NCBI RefSeq assembly: GCF_004000745.1
Contig: NZ_BILV01000026.1
Span: 1-64,000, forward strand
From: Paenibacillus barengoltzii NBRC 101215
GTDB taxonomy: Bacteria; Bacillota; Bacilli; Paenibacillales; Paenibacillaceae
Direction of reading: 5' to 3'
Length of the DNA: 64,000 nucleotides
Part shown: one piece after another, positions 8,252 to 15,667 of the stretch
Position numbering within the stretch: the first letter of the stretch is position 1
Layout of the letters: each line of letters starts with the position of its first letter
Translations under genes and position numbers: made by a program
Notes under the pieces: generated by a model
What the model was told of the DNA's origin: nothing
What the model saw: the letters and a program-made list of their open reading frames with translations, nothing else
Database searches by the model: none

Positions 8252-9115
8252 TTACACCCATTGACTTAACGTTTCTTCCAAGGTGATTTTCCCAGAAATA
8301 AGCTCTGTACCTTCATACTTAAAATCAATCCATCCCGAATTGAAACCTTCCAGCATAGCAATCCTGCCATGGATGCGGTCCTCGGGCGCTCCTTGAGCTA
8401 TAAATGCTTCAGCCCATTCATTGTGCGGAAGAGCCACTGCGTTAACCTCACGCTTCAGCAGTTTCGAAAATGCAGAGGCAATATCGTCCGGGGAATAAGG
8501 CTCTGGCCCTTGCAGTTCAAGGTAGCGGACACCTTCCCAACTTTGTTGCAACGTCTTCGCCGCAATCTCTCCAATATCCGCAGTGGCGATCATTGGAATT
8601 TTTCGATCAAGCGGCTGAATAAAACTTACTACCTTCCCATCGTTTCTAGCAGATTCGATATCCCATTTGGAATTGTCCTGGAACCAAGCAGCGCGCAGGA
8701 AGGCTGATGGAATCGGCAGATCAGCCAAACCACGTTCCAGAATATTCAGAGATTCAATAATCCCAAGCCCGTTCGGGAGATGTGCCCCGATGGAAGACAA
8801 TGCTATAAACTTCGGCACATTTGCCCCAACAAGCGCTTTGGCGACCGCTGCTACGGTCTCTCTCGTTTCCGAAAAGCCCTCTGATGGATAAAATACCGCC
8901 GGGTTCATCACAAATACAGCCTCAGCTCCTGTAAAGGCCGCTTGCAATGCCTCGGCCGAGCCATAATCGGCAAACACCGGTTCAGCTCCGTATTCTCGCC
9001 AAACCTTTGCTTTCTCTTCATTCCGAACCACAACCCTCACTTTCTTACCTTCTGCCAGCAAAGCCTTTGCGGTAGCTCCGCCTACTTGACCTGTCGCTCC
9101 CATGATGACGTACAC
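8252..9115 (-). CDS. NmrA/atypical SDR NAD(P)H-binding oxidoreductase
   Basis: Atypical short-chain dehydrogenase of the NmrA type, 287 aa. The N-terminal nucleotide-binding loop GATGQVG (residues 7-13) and RVVVRNEEKAK resemble NADP-binding NAD(P)H:quinone reductase-like proteins (QorB/YtfG group). No classical YxxxK catalytic pair is evident. The GTG start at 9113-9115 is preceded by AAGGAGGAG at good distance. Its promoter carries the same operator as the aldo/keto reductase at 22195, which suggests shared control by an electrophile- or redox-sensing repressor (inference). Confidence 0.8.
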   Translation of the reverse strand: MYVIMGATGQVGGATAKALLAEGKKVRVVVRNEEKAKVWREYGAEPVFADYGSAEALQAAFTGAEAVFVMNPAVFYPSEGFSETRETVAAVAKALVGANVPKFIALSSIGAHLPNGLGIIESLNILERGLADLPIPSAFLRAAWFQDNSKWDIESARNDGKVVSFIQPLDRKIPMIATADIGEIAAKTLQQSWEGVRYLELQGPEPYSPDDIASAFSKLLKREVNAVALPHNEWAEAFIAQGAPEDRIHGRIAMLEGFNSGWIDFKYEGTELISGKITLEETLSQWV

Positions 9116-9145
9116 ATGTATCTCCTCCTTATGACGAATGTGGTT

Positions 9146-9174
9146 ATTCTAGCACATAGATTTACAAGTTACAA
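9146..9174 (-). promoter_or_regulatory. Promoter of the 8252-9115 gene
   Basis: TTGTAA (9169-9174) and TAGAAT (9146-9151) are 17 bases apart on the minus strand. The -35 lies inside one arm of the palindrome at 9165-9201. Confidence 0.65.
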
Positions 9175-9201
9175 TATACAAAATATTATTTTTGTAACTT
9201 G
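9165..9201. promoter_or_regulatory. Palindromic operator shared with the promoter at 21983-22035
   Basis: CAAGTTACAA (9165-9174) and TTGTAACTTG (9192-9201) are perfect arms separated by 17 bases. The interior contains TACAAAATATTATTTTTGTA (9177-9196), found identically at 21985-22004. GTTAC/GTAAC arms are reminiscent of HxlR/MarR-type operators (inference). Confidence 0.6.
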
Positions 9202-9207
9202 ATCCGC

Positions 9208-9242
9208 AAAAAAAGACCTCCTTTCTGCGCACGAAAGGAGGT
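9208..9242 (-). terminator. Terminator of the TetR gene
   Basis: ACCTCCTTTC (9216-9225) pairs with GAAAGGAGGT (9233-9242), followed on the minus strand by seven T. It lies 33 bases past the stop at 9275. Confidence 0.85.
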
Positions 9243-9274
9243 TGCAATGTTTAGATTATAGTTTCATCTTAGAT

Positions 9275-9874
9275 CTACTTGACAGCTGATGGATCAGTAA
9301 ACAAGCCGACGGAAATCAAACGCCAAACAGCTTCAAAACGGCTGTCCCAATCGGAAAGTTCCCATTCTGCAGCGTGGGCAACATGATGGAAAGCCGCCGT
9401 AGCAGTAAACACAGCGTTTGCAGCAGCTCGCGCATCCTGCTTGGCAATCGTCCCTTCCTGTATGCCATCTTCAATAATTGCGGTCAATTGGTCTAACAAA
9501 TGATCGCGATGCACCCGAATGGCTTCAGGTGCTTCCTCGACGAGCATCGAGTACATTTCAAACAATTCAGGATCCTGGCTAGCGCGGTTTCTTTTAAATT
9601 TGCGCAATGTATCCAGCCAGCGGTACAGCCTCTCACTGGCAGGTGATGCCTCACTGGCAACTGCCTGCAGCGGAGGAAGTGAGCGCTCTAGCCAACGTTC
9701 AACCACAGCCTCCTTCAGGGCAGCTTTATTGCTGTATAGACGGTATAATGCGGCGTGCGTGACATCAAGCGCCCGGGCGATGTCAGACATATTCGTCTTC
9801 GCCGGACCATACTTGCGCAGCACGGTCTCCGTTGTATCGAGAACCAATTCTTTGGACAACACTTCATCAGCCAA
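9275..9874 (-). CDS. TetR/AcrR family transcriptional regulator
   Basis: DNA-binding repressor, 199 aa. The N-terminal helix-turn-helix is seen in KTNMSDIARALDVTHAALYR, followed by the TetR helix YSNKAALKEAVVERW; the C-terminal two thirds is a helical ligand-binding domain. The frame is open for 40 more codons upstream, but the TTG at 9872-9874 has an AGAGGTG ribosome site 9 bases away and gives the usual TetR length, so I take it as the start. An inverted repeat just upstream suggests autoregulation. The neighbouring 8252-9115 gene carries a different palindrome, so it is not clearly the target. Confidence 0.85.
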   Translation of the reverse strand: MADEVLSKELVLDTTETVLRKYGPAKTNMSDIARALDVTHAALYRLYSNKAALKEAVVERWLERSLPPLQAVASEASPASERLYRWLDTLRKFKRNRASQDPELFEMYSMLVEEAPEAIRVHRDHLLDQLTAIIEDGIQEGTIAKQDARAAANAVFTATAAFHHVAHAAEWELSDWDSRFEAVWRLISVGLFTDPSAVK

Positions 9875-9888
9875 TGGACAAGCACCTC

Positions 9889-9922
9889 TAACTATGATCG
9901 TGATGATAATAGTTACATTATA
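9889..9922 (-). promoter_or_regulatory. Candidate TetR autoregulatory operator and -10
   Basis: On the minus strand TATAAT (9917-9922) is followed by TAACTAT (9909-9915) and ATAGTTA (9889-9895), an inverted repeat with a 13-base spacer located at the expected start of transcription. The -35 is not convincing. Confidence 0.45.
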
Positions 9923-10068
9923 ACCGAATTCACACTTATCTGACGATGAAAAAGAAAACCCCGCCATTCGCAGGGTCATACTTTTCATATGCATCTAAGA
10001 CTCCGTCATCAGCTTCGCCTTGATCTCCGGGATGGGCATCGAGCCTATTTCTCCTGGCTTCTCCCGCT

Positions 10069-12444
10069 TTACTGCTCAACCACTACAAGCCCCTGATTAA
10101 TCGCCGGCTCCATGAACGGACTTGGAGCACCTACGCTAAACAGCTGCAAATGATGCATCGCCCGGGTGCATGCCGTATAAAACAACCGCCGCACGTTTTC
10201 CTCTCCATAAGCGCTTGCCGAAGCATCGTAAAGGATCACCGCATCAAACTCGATGCCTTTGGCCAAATAGGCGGGGATGACCACCACCCCTTGCTTGTAT
10301 TCGGCCGAATCACGGGTAACCAGCTTGAGATCAGTGATTCGTTCTCCTCTTAAAGCCTCATAGGCGGCTGCACTCTCCGCTGCCGACCGGCAGATGATGG
10401 CGATCGTCGCCGCCCCCTGTTCTTTCCATTCAGCGACTCTGGCTTCAATCCGCCGATGTAACTCCTCATAATCAACCGTCTGCGTCAGCACTGGCAGTTC
10501 ACCGTTCCGCTCAAACGGTTCGATCTGTTCACCGCCGGGGATCAGACTCCGCGTAAACTCAACGATTGGCCGGGTCGACCGATAGCTTCGCAGCAACTGG
10601 ATCGTCTCCGTTTGCTCGGGTCCATACAAACGCAGCAACCCTTGGAAATCCGCCGTTTCGGCTGCGTGCGCAAATATCGCCTGATGAAAATCGCCGAGTA
10701 CCGTAAGCTTTGCGGCCGGAAACAGCCTTTTAATAAACTCAAATTGAAGCGGGGAGTAATCCTGCGCCTCATCAATCAAGACATGACGGATGGATATGTT
10801 CGCCTGGAATCCAAGAATCAGTTCATGCAGCAGCAGAAACGGCGTCGCATCCTCATAAAACAACTTGCCCTTATCAAGGCTCTGAATCGTAATCCGGCAA
10901 ATCTCTGGCCAATCGTTTCGAACCTCCGGCGCCTCCGTCTCCAACCAAGCACCGGAATGCGTTGGATTTTCAAACAGCTGCTTATACACCCCGGTCAGAT
11001 CGATAAAACGCAATTCTCGGATCTGTTCCCGGATGGGCTTCAGCTTTCGGCGCACGACGATGCGGGCAAGCTCCCTCTCCAACCGTTCGCCTTCGATCTC
11101 CTCGTCGGAATCCTCAGTTAAGCCGTATTTTTTCCGAATCCGCTCGTAGGCTCGTTCGTATTGCTCGTTGCTGAGCATCTCAATCGCGTCCCGCACCCAG
11201 GGCTTGCGGCGCTCCTGCTTCTCAATCTCGTTGATTCGTTCATTCAGCCATGTCGTCAGCCGTTCAATCCGCCCGGACATACGCAGAGACTCTTCTCCCC
11301 CGTAAAACTGCTCTGCCATCATTTCCGCCGACACCAATGTCTCCCCGCGGAATTGGATCGGTTGGAACCGCATGCCGCCTTGTTCCAAGGACGACCGATA
11401 AGCCTGAATCGCCTCGAAGAAAGACGCTGACGCCTTCAACCGAATTGCAGCCAGACGCGCTTGGTAGTCTGGATCCTTCTTCGCCGTTAGCACATATTCC
11501 AGCTGTCCATAAGCATCCTCCACCTCGAACATCCCGCTGAGTCGGTGATCCAGGTATTCCTGGAACGTCACCTGCTGCATATTTTCCTCCCCAAGCTCAG
11601 GAAGGACGCCAGATACATAAGTCTGAAACATGGCATTCGGCGAAAATAACACGATCTGATCAGCTGTCATCCGATCGCGGTATTTGTACAGCAAATAGGC
11701 GATCCGCTGCAACGCCGCGGACGTTTTCCCGCTGCCCGCAGCGCCTTGCACGATCAGCAACCGGCCTTGATCATGCCGGATGATCCGGTTCTGCTCCTGT
11801 TGGATCGTAGCCACGATGCTGCGCATCTGCGTATTGGCTGTATGTCCGAGCACCTGCTGCAGCACTTCGTCCCCAATCGTCAGCGAGGTATCAAACATCG
11901 ATTCGATCCGTCCACGGCGAATGAGGTACTGCCACTTCCGCTTCAGTTCCCCGTGAATCGTCCCGCCGGGTGTATCGTACTGAGCTGGACCCGGCCCGTA
12001 ATCGTAATACACGCTCGAGATTGGGGCCCGCCAATCGTAGATGAGAAACTTCTCGCCGCTCGGATCCATCAAGGAGGAGACGCCAATATAGACCCGTTCG
12101 GCCTCCGGCTCCCCTTCCTCCAAGAAATCGATCCGTCCAAAATACGGATTCTCCTGCATTCGAAGCAGTGCCGCCCGGCGTTTCGAGGCTTGACGATGAC
12201 TGCTTTGGCTTAATGACAATACTTCGGCCTGCTGGCGCAAGCTGATTACCGTTTCCAGAAAATCGTCGAAATTATCCACGTTCACCGTGACATCTTCCCA
12301 GAAATGCTTGCGGAACTCGACGACCTCCTGTCTGCGGCGTGAGGTATCCTCCTCCAGTTCGCCGATGCTCTCTGCGAGGACTTCCATAACACGGTCCAAC
12401 CGTTCCTGCTCTCGCTCCAGCTCCTGGTGAAGCTCCTTCTCCAT
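10069..12444 (-). CDS. helD: HelD-like UvrD/Rep-family helicase (RNA polymerase recycling factor)
   Basis: Superfamily 1 ATPase of 791 aa. The N-terminal 100 residues are a charged coiled coil (ELEREQERLDRVMEVLAESI), typical of the HelD arm that enters RNA polymerase. Walker A is VQGAAGSGKTSAALQRIAYL, motif II is LIDEAQDYSPLQ, and motif IV-VI type sequences such as LLRSYRSTRPIVEF follow. I chose the ATG at 12442-12444 because GGAG lies 8 bases upstream. HelD in B. subtilis releases stalled RNA polymerase (family knowledge). The gene is single and opposite to a candidate small RNA. Confidence 0.9.
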   Translation of the reverse strand: MEKELHQELEREQERLDRVMEVLAESIGELEEDTSRRRQEVVEFRKHFWEDVTVNVDNFDDFLETVISLRQQAEVLSLSQSSHRQASKRRAALLRMQENPYFGRIDFLEEGEPEAERVYIGVSSLMDPSGEKFLIYDWRAPISSVYYDYGPGPAQYDTPGGTIHGELKRKWQYLIRRGRIESMFDTSLTIGDEVLQQVLGHTANTQMRSIVATIQQEQNRIIRHDQGRLLIVQGAAGSGKTSAALQRIAYLLYKYRDRMTADQIVLFSPNAMFQTYVSGVLPELGEENMQQVTFQEYLDHRLSGMFEVEDAYGQLEYVLTAKKDPDYQARLAAIRLKASASFFEAIQAYRSSLEQGGMRFQPIQFRGETLVSAEMMAEQFYGGEESLRMSGRIERLTTWLNERINEIEKQERRKPWVRDAIEMLSNEQYERAYERIRKKYGLTEDSDEEIEGERLERELARIVVRRKLKPIREQIRELRFIDLTGVYKQLFENPTHSGAWLETEAPEVRNDWPEICRITIQSLDKGKLFYEDATPFLLLHELILGFQANISIRHVLIDEAQDYSPLQFEFIKRLFPAAKLTVLGDFHQAIFAHAAETADFQGLLRLYGPEQTETIQLLRSYRSTRPIVEFTRSLIPGGEQIEPFERNGELPVLTQTVDYEELHRRIEARVAEWKEQGAATIAIICRSAAESAAAYEALRGERITDLKLVTRDSAEYKQGVVVIPAYLAKGIEFDAVILYDASASAYGEENVRRLFYTACTRAMHHLQLFSVGAPSPFMEPAINQGLVVVEQ

Positions 12445-12474
12445 AACCAGCACTCCTTTTTGCAAAAATAGGGG

Positions 12475-12578
12475 TTGACGCAGCGCCTTTTTTTCTGTAC
12501 AATAAAATTAGGGAAGATATAAAATTTTACACAAAATCTGTGCGCATGCTATACCAATATAGCACGCTTTTTTGCGTT
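12475..12578 (+). ncRNA. Candidate small RNA with own promoter and terminator
   Basis: TTGACG (12475-12480) and TACAAT (12498-12503) with a 17-base spacer form a good sigma-A promoter pointing right. About 40-65 bases downstream is a hairpin: GCG plus TGCTATA (12542-12553, with a CA bulge) pairs with TATAGCA plus CGC (12558-12567), then TTTTTT. The predicted transcript runs from about 12510 to 12575, roughly 65 nt, with no meaningful ORF. The next gene on the plus strand is more than 9 kb away, so it is not an mRNA leader. Confidence 0.5.
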
Positions 12579-12590
12579 TTTCAATATGGT

Positions 12591-12645
12591 AAAATGCCCA
12601 AAGCCGCCTCTCTCCAATTGGAGCAAAGGCAACTTTGGGCATTTT
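12591..12645 (-). terminator. Terminator of the nitroreductase gene
   Basis: AAAATGCCCAAAG (12591-12603) and CTTTGGGCATTTT (12633-12645) form a perfect 13-bp stem with an inner CTCCAATTGGAG palindrome. The arms provide T-runs on both strands, so it may work in both directions. Confidence 0.75.
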
Positions 12646-12660
12646 CACATCGAATCTGAA

Positions 12661-13146
12661 TTACGGCAGCGTTTTGATTTTTTCCGCAATCGGTGTTCTT
12701 GGCTTGGCCTCTGGAATTTCGGCCGGATACCCGATTCCAAATACGCCAATCACCTCGTACCCTTCGGCGACACCCAGCACTTCCCGATTTTGCGCCGAGC
12801 TTCCGACGGACGACCAGAATGTACCGACGCCTGCTTCATGGGCAGCCAACATCAAGTTTTGAGCGAAACAAGCGGCAGCCATCACATTTTCATCCCGTTC
12901 GAGTGGAGTAGCTCCAGGCTTGGACAACAATGCGATCACAACGGGAGCTCCCCAGAAATCGCTCTTGTGCTTCAGCTTTGCTCGCGTCTCAGGTCCAACG
13001 CGCAGCAGCTCCCACGGTTCATTAAAGCGATGGTTTGGCGCGTAGCTTGCCGCTTCCAGCCAACTCATGAGCGCTGACTCGTCAATCGGGTCGGGTTTGA
13101 ATGCTTTTATATTTCTCCTGCTTTTGATCAAATCGATCGTAGACAT
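12661..13146 (-). CDS. Nitroreductase family protein
   Basis: FMN-dependent nitroreductase-like oxidoreductase, 161 aa, at the short end of the family. The FMN phosphate-binding start is IKSRRNIKAFKPDPI (Arg-Arg pattern) and the C-terminal FMN contact region is GVFGIGYPAEIPEAKPRTPI. It has its own long hairpin terminator. The substrate (quinone, nitro compound or other electrophile) cannot be told. Confidence 0.88.
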   Translation of the reverse strand: MSTIDLIKSRRNIKAFKPDPIDESALMSWLEAASYAPNHRFNEPWELLRVGPETRAKLKHKSDFWGAPVVIALLSKPGATPLERDENVMAAACFAQNLMLAAHEAGVGTFWSSVGSSAQNREVLGVAEGYEVIGVFGIGYPAEIPEAKPRTPIAEKIKTLP

Positions 13147-13261
13147 TGGGGATGTACCTCCTTAAGTAGCGAACAAATGGAATAAATGACCTCTAACTCT
13201 CCCTCTTGTTTTTATACGTATCCAGAGCAAAAGTCAAGCGCGTCCCCTCCTCGTCTCCAAA

Positions 13262-13292
13262 ACAAAAGACAGCCCCGATCAAATCAGGGCTG
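13262..13292 (-). terminator. Terminator of the 58-residue protein gene
   Basis: CAGCCCCGAT (13270-13279) pairs with ATCAGGGCTG (13283-13292), one G-U pair on the minus strand, followed by TCTTTTGTTTT. It lies 27 bases past the stop at 13319. Confidence 0.7.
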
Positions 13293-13318
13293 CCTTGGGT
13301 TCTGAACCTTTGACATTC

Positions 13319-13495
13319 CTAGTACAAACGTTCCTCACCGGTGACCGGATTTTTAAACGCCGATTGAATATCACTTTGGGTCAACTCATCGGCAAATTCC
13401 GTATCCTCGGCGCGTTTTGCGGGGGTTGCCCGCTTCTTGTCCGGGGTTTGCTCCCTCGCTGCTTTGGACGTATCTTTCGATGGATTCGCCATCAC
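13319..13495 (-). CDS. Small charged hypothetical protein (58 aa)
   Basis: A short ORF between two clear signals: an AAGGAG site upstream and a terminator downstream. Starting at the GTG at 13493-13495 (9 bases from AAGGAG) it encodes 58 residues; the ATG next to it would give 57. The first half is basic and rich in Lys/Ala/Thr (KKRATPAKRAED), the second half reads DELTQSDIQSAFKNPVTGEE, which looks like a conserved folded tail. No signal peptide or membrane segment. I do not recognise a function. Confidence 0.65.
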   Translation of the reverse strand: MMANPSKDTSKAAREQTPDKKRATPAKRAEDTEFADELTQSDIQSAFKNPVTGEERLY

Positions 13496-13586
13496 CTATG
13501 CACACTCCTTCTGCCTTTCATGTAATGCCTTATGTGCGATAGGGTGCGGCCGAATGCCCTTTTTTATTCCTATGTAATCGAATGGC

Positions 13587-14345
13587 TTAGTACGCTGTCC
13601 ATCCAGCATCCGCCGTAACCGTCGTACCATTAAGGAAGCTCGAATCATCCGAAGCGAGAAACAGAGCGACTTTAGCAATTTCCTCAGGTTGGCCCGTGCC
13701 TGGATTTACGCCCATACCGACTTGTGCCCGCTCCATACCAAACGGATTGATCGCTGTAAGGGTTGAAGCAATGTTCGTTTCTACCGCGCCCGGCGCGATT
13801 GCATTACAACGGATTCCCTGCGTAGCGTATTGGAATCCGACGTTCTTCGTTAGACCGATAACCGCATGCTTAGATGCCGTATATGCTGCACCGGCGCGGG
13901 AACCAAACAGCCCGCCGACCGAGGCTACATTTACGATAACCCCCGATTTTTTCTCTGTAAAAATCGGCAGCACCTTGCGGATCGTCCGCATCGGCCCTGT
14001 CGTGTTCACGGCAAAGACTTTGTCCCAAAGCTCATCCGTCAGGTCACCGGCTGGCACAAAGTTATCCATGATTCCCGCATTATTAATCAGGATATCCACC
14101 GTACCATATTGGCTGACCGTCCCGTCGATCAATCCTTGGACGTCTTCTTCCTTCGCGACATTCGCCACAAGGGCAATCGCTTCGCCGCCTTTCGCTTTAA
14201 TCCCGTCCACAACTTCCTGAGCTTTGTCCAGGTTCAAGTCCGAAACCACAACCTTAGCTCCCTCGGCGGCAAATAGCTCCGCGATCGCTTTGCCCATCCC
14301 TGATGCTGCACCTGTGACGACCGCAACTTTTCCATCCAGCTTCAT
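13587..14345 (-). CDS. SDR family oxidoreductase (classical)
   Basis: Classical short-chain dehydrogenase, 252 aa. Cofactor loop TGAASGMG (residues 11-18), NNAG motif, catalytic Ser in NVASVGG and YTASK tyrosine-lysine pair are intact; SDLNL after the second strand favours NAD over NADP. C-terminal FLNGTTVTADAGWTAY is typical of 3-oxoacyl-ACP-reductase/glucose-dehydrogenase-like enzymes. It is monocistronic. Substrate unknown. Confidence 0.9.
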   Translation of the reverse strand: MKLDGKVAVVTGAASGMGKAIAELFAAEGAKVVVSDLNLDKAQEVVDGIKAKGGEAIALVANVAKEEDVQGLIDGTVSQYGTVDILINNAGIMDNFVPAGDLTDELWDKVFAVNTTGPMRTIRKVLPIFTEKKSGVIVNVASVGGLFGSRAGAAYTASKHAVIGLTKNVGFQYATQGIRCNAIAPGAVETNIASTLTAINPFGMERAQVGMGVNPGTGQPEEIAKVALFLASDDSSFLNGTTVTADAGWTAY

Positions 14346-14534
14346 TCGTCATGCACCTCATTCATAGAATTGTTGGACCTATCCAAGATCACGCCGCGAA
14401 TAGTATGTACGTAATGCCATCAAGTATGCGACAGTTGTTGTTGCTCCCTCGCCTAGGCGCGACTTTGAATATTTAATTTTATGATATTTCAAATTTTAGC
14501 GCTTTCACAAGATGGAGAATCTGACAATCGTGTG

Positions 14535-14579
14535 AAAAAAAAGAGCCAGTGATCTCACCGCTCTTCGTGTGATCACTGA
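14535..14579 (-). terminator. Terminator of the GH105 operon
   Basis: CAGTGATC (14547-14554) pairs with GATCACTG (14571-14578), with a short internal mismatch further in, followed on the minus strand by GCTCTTTTTTTT. It lies just past the stop at 14593. Confidence 0.8.
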
Positions 14580-14592
14580 CTCAAGTTCGAGA

Positions 14593-15642
14593 TTAGAGGT
14601 CCGCCTGCAAGCCGTCGTCTTCGAGAACAGCCGCCAGCAACGCCAGCGTCAGCCCTTGCCCCCAGCCCTGGGCCCACTTCTTGTCGATGCCCAGATATCC
14701 TTCGATGTCCTTCATCACGGCGGTACCGCCGGATACGTTGAGCACCCGCCCCCGATCGGTGACGTTCTGGAGCACGCCATCTAACGCTTTCTGCACATAT
14801 TTGGCATGAAGTGGATTGCCCTGAATGACCATCGCCGCCGCGATCCCCGCTGTCGCGGACACTTCACCATAAGCAGCCGGGTAATCCAGCACCGTGCCCC
14901 ACAATCCGTCCTCGTGCTGTAATGTTTTCAACGCCGCCAGCTGATCGCGCAAGGAGCTCCAGATATGCATCATCGGCGGATACAGGTAAGCTTCCGGCAA
15001 AATCTTCGCCGCGCGGGACATCGTGTACGCTGCCCAAGCGTTGGCGCGCCCCCAGAAAATCCCGGACATATGATTTTGGCCGATGTGATTGTACCCATGA
15101 TACCAGAGGCCGGTGTCTTCGTCCTGCAAGTAATTAATGTGCCAGTAGAACTGGTGCAGCGCATCTTCGATGAGCAGCTTCTCGTCTAGCATGATACCGG
15201 TGCGCAGCATAAAGTAGGCCGCCATAAACAACGTATCCGCCCAGCACTGCTCCGGAAAATCATTGCCCGCAGATACCGTATGCTGAAGCACCCGATCCCC
15301 AAAACGGGGAGCTTGGTTCTGCAGATAGTCGATTTTGCTCAGGATGAGATCAAGATATTTCTGCTCCTTCGTCTGTTCATATAATGTCAGCAGCATATGT
15401 CCCATCGCACAGGAGTTTACGGTCCACACCGGAAGCCCGGCGTCGATGTACTCGTCGCACCACTCCGCCATCCGCTCCACATAAGCCTGCTCCCCTGTTG
15501 CTTCAAAGGCCCGGCTGATCCCGTAATAAGCCACGCCGCACGGCCAATCCCAGGTCAGGTCCATCCCGAAGGTGTACTCTACGATGCTCCCGGCAATTTG
15601 CTTCAACTCGGAAGGGGCTGCCTTCAGTTTCAATCTTTCCAT
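14593..15642 (-). CDS. Glycoside hydrolase family 88/105 (unsaturated rhamnogalacturonyl hydrolase-like)
   Basis: An (alpha/alpha)6-barrel hydrolase of 349 aa. Diagnostic segments are DLTWDWPCGVAYYGI, CWADTLFMAAYFMLR (catalytic aspartate region in YteR/YesR) and GIFWGRANAWAAYTM. Such enzymes remove the unsaturated galacturonyl residue left by pectate/rhamnogalacturonan lyases by hydrating the double bond (family knowledge). No signal peptide, so it acts in the cytoplasm on imported oligosaccharides, in line with the importer genes upstream. AAGGGAG touches the listed ATG; a TTG at 15631-15633 has better spacing and may be the true start. Confidence 0.88.
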   Translation of the reverse strand: MERLKLKAAPSELKQIAGSIVEYTFGMDLTWDWPCGVAYYGISRAFEATGEQAYVERMAEWCDEYIDAGLPVWTVNSCAMGHMLLTLYEQTKEQKYLDLILSKIDYLQNQAPRFGDRVLQHTVSAGNDFPEQCWADTLFMAAYFMLRTGIMLDEKLLIEDALHQFYWHINYLQDEDTGLWYHGYNHIGQNHMSGIFWGRANAWAAYTMSRAAKILPEAYLYPPMMHIWSSLRDQLAALKTLQHEDGLWGTVLDYPAAYGEVSATAGIAAAMVIQGNPLHAKYVQKALDGVLQNVTDRGRVLNVSGGTAVMKDIEGYLGIDKKWAQGWGQGLTLALLAAVLEDDGLQADL

Positions 15643-15667
15643 CTCCCTTCGTGTGAACGGCTAACTC

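Noticed and set aside
9875-9994. N-terminal extension of the TetR ORF (40 codons)
   Set aside because: The extension covers the promoter and operator, and the internal TTG has a proper ribosome site and gives the normal family length.
9995-10068. 14-codon ORF (MPIPEIKAK...) after helD
   Set aside because: Too short, distant from a good ribosome site; no support beyond an open frame.
14496-14508. cre-like sequence TGTGAAAGCGCTAA
   Set aside because: Two mismatches to the consensus and no clear promoter next to it.
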